A DNA stretch of 6,026 nt. Origin: UBA5272 sp964577625 (GTDB lineage: Bacteria > Patescibacteriota > Minisyncoccia > Phycocordibacterales > UBA5272). The stretch spans positions 1 to 6,026 of the forward strand of contig CAZNZP010000034.1 in NCBI GenBank assembly GCA_964577625.1, written 5' to 3'. Shown here piece by piece: positions 5,560 through 6,026 of this stretch. Numbering within the stretch: position 1 is the stretch's first letter; each line of letters starts with the position of its first letter. A model generated the notes under the pieces. It did not search any database, was not told the DNA's origin, and saw nothing but the letters and a program-made list of their open reading frames with translations. A program made the position numbers and the translations under genes.

Positions 5560-5596
5560 TTCATAAAAGCCCTTTTAGAAAAAGGGCTTTTATGAA
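5560..5596. terminator. Rho-independent terminator after the hypothetical gene
   Basis: Arms 5560-5576 and 5580-5596 form a perfect 17-bp stem with a 3-base loop (AGA). The core AAAAGCCC with GGGCTTTT has the A-stem-U form of a bidirectional terminator. It starts 26 bp after the stop codon at 5534. It insulates the hypothetical gene from the rpsN unit. Confidence 0.88.
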
Positions 5597-5601
5597 CTTT
5601 A

Positions 5602-5630
5602 TTGCTAGATATTTCTAAATATGCTAATAT
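5602..5630 (+). promoter_or_regulatory. Candidate promoter upstream of rpsN with dyad in the spacer
   Basis: TTGCTA at 5602-5607 and TAATAT at 5625-5630 are spaced by exactly 17 bp, and a TG stands at 5622-5623 as in an extended -10. The spacer contains the inverted repeat ATATTT-CT-AAATAT at 5609-5622, which could be an operator or a chance AT palindrome. It lies directly after a terminator, where the next unit should start. Transcription from about 5637 would give rpsN a leader of roughly 168 nt. A second weak candidate is TTGATA at 5701-5706 with TATTAT or TATTAA near 5722-5730. Confidence 0.4.
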
Positions 5631-5730
5631 ATGGAAGCTATTAATAATCAGTAATTTGAATATAGTTTTTAGGTTTTTATAAAAATTATCTTTATTTTGC
5701 TTGATATTTTAGTGGTGCAAATATTATTAA

Positions 5731-5784
5731 TCCGCTTTTTAGGATAGAAATAATGTTTCTATTTTTCTGTTTATATTTAGCGGG
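5731..5784 (+). promoter_or_regulatory. Possible structured leader just before rpsN
   Basis: CCGCT at 5732-5736 can pair with AGCGG at 5779-5783, extended by a T-G pair (5731 with 5784). Inside this, ATAGAAA at 5744-5750 pairs with TTTCTAT at 5756-5762 around a 5-base loop. The CCGCT/AGCGG strands are among the few GC-rich spots in this AT-rich gap, and the structure ends about 20 nt before the ATG. It could be a ribosomal-protein control element, but the stems are short and no known leader family is recognised. Confidence 0.25.
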
Positions 5785-5804
5785 ACAAAAAATTCTAATT
5801 AAAT

Positions 5805-5990
5805 ATGGCAAAAACATCAGTTAAAGCTAGAGCAAAAAAGACTCCAAAGTTTTCTACTAGAATAGTTAGAAGATGTTTTAAATGTGGTCGAAGACACGGA
5901 TATATGCGCGATTTTGATTTATGCAGAATCTGTTTTCGTGAATTAGCAAATGAAGGAATGATTCCTGGAGTAAAGAAATCATCCTGGTAA
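5805..5990 (+). CDS. rpsN: Small-subunit ribosomal protein S14, zinc-ribbon type (type Z)
   Basis: S14 (uS14) is a late-assembling protein of the 30S head near S3, S10 and S19. The 61-residue length and the four cysteines Cys24, Cys27, Cys40 and Cys43 (CFKC and CRIC) identify the short zinc-binding form, often called rpsZ. The C-terminus IPGVKKSSW and the internal CRICFRELA are canonical. No Shine-Dalgarno motif precedes the ATG, which follows AAAT. In the classical order S14 lies after L5 in the spc operon and before S8. Here the preceding gene is an unrelated hypothetical behind a terminator, so rpsN looks like the first gene of a new unit. The 36 bases after it show no gene; an rpsH start may lie beyond the window. 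Confidence 0.96.
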   Translation: MAKTSVKARAKKTPKFSTRIVRRCFKCGRRHGYMRDFDLCRICFRELANEGMIPGVKKSSW

Positions 5991-6026
5991 TTAATTAATA
6001 ACCCATCCCGAAAATTTTTATTTAAA

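Noticed and set aside
5631..5654. Micro-ORF of seven codons (MEAINNQ) as a leader peptide of rpsN
   Set aside because: Its ATG directly follows the candidate -10 box and would lie before the transcription start; no attenuator-like features accompany it.
40..5990. Alternative genetic code with UGA as Gly or Trp, known in some CPR groups
   Set aside because: All recognised genes read through with the standard code to TAA or TAG, conserved Gly and Trp positions use GGN and TGG, and no in-frame TGA is needed. Absence of TGA stops in nine genes is not informative.

Overview
This AT-rich window is the core of a ribosomal-protein cluster from a bacterium. All nine genes are on the + strand. I recognise eight: EF-Tu (tuf), S10 (rpsJ), L3 (rplC), L4 (rplD), L23 (rplW), L2 (rplB), S12 (rpsL) and zinc-ribbon S14 (rpsN, also called rpsZ). 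The ninth is an unrecognised Ser/Thr-rich small protein. Several traits suggest a Candidate Phyla Radiation (Patescibacteria) lineage, perhaps parcubacterial: Lys-rich extensions on S10 and L23, an S12 with an insert before its KRGVC motif, a Gly-rich L3 loop, and no Shine-Dalgarno (SD) motif at the assigned starts. This is inferred from remembered family patterns, not from a search. The standard bacterial code fits: all stops seen are TAA or TAG, and no internal TGA needs recoding.

Layout. tuf (40-1233) and rpsJ (1283-1741) are followed by a 161-bp gap that holds a palindromic repeat (1764-1820) and a separate hairpin (1862-1885). rplC (1903-2511), rplD (2530-3192) and rplW (3198-3590) are tightly packed. 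A second 153-bp gap carries the same repeat in the opposite orientation (3664-3718), just before rplB (3744-4583). rpsL (4626-5048) comes next, where S19 would normally be, with a possible near-leaderless promoter. It ends at a strong terminator hairpin (5059-5099). The unknown protein (5139-5534) lies between this terminator and another one (5560-5596). A 208-bp AT-rich leader with promoter-like and hairpin sequences then leads to rpsN (5805-5990). The last 36 bases hold nothing I can identify.

How the genes work together. All recognised genes serve translation. L2, L3, L4 and L23 build and surround the peptidyl-transferase region and exit tunnel of the large subunit. S10, S12 and S14 belong to the small subunit. 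EF-Tu delivers aminoacyl-tRNA. The classical order runs S12-S7-EF-G-EF-Tu-S10-L3-L4-L23-L2-S19-L22-S3-L16-L29-S17-L14-L24-L5-S14. Here it is kept from EF-Tu to L2 and then broken: S12 is moved downstream and nine genes (S19 to L5) are absent before S14.

The most unusual structure is the pair of inverted copies of one palindromic element bracketing rplC-rplD-rplW. They share 41 bp of perfect complementarity, and no named feature I know explains them. The window is otherwise housekeeping sequence. I see no sign of a defence system, CRISPR array, transposase or RNA gene.
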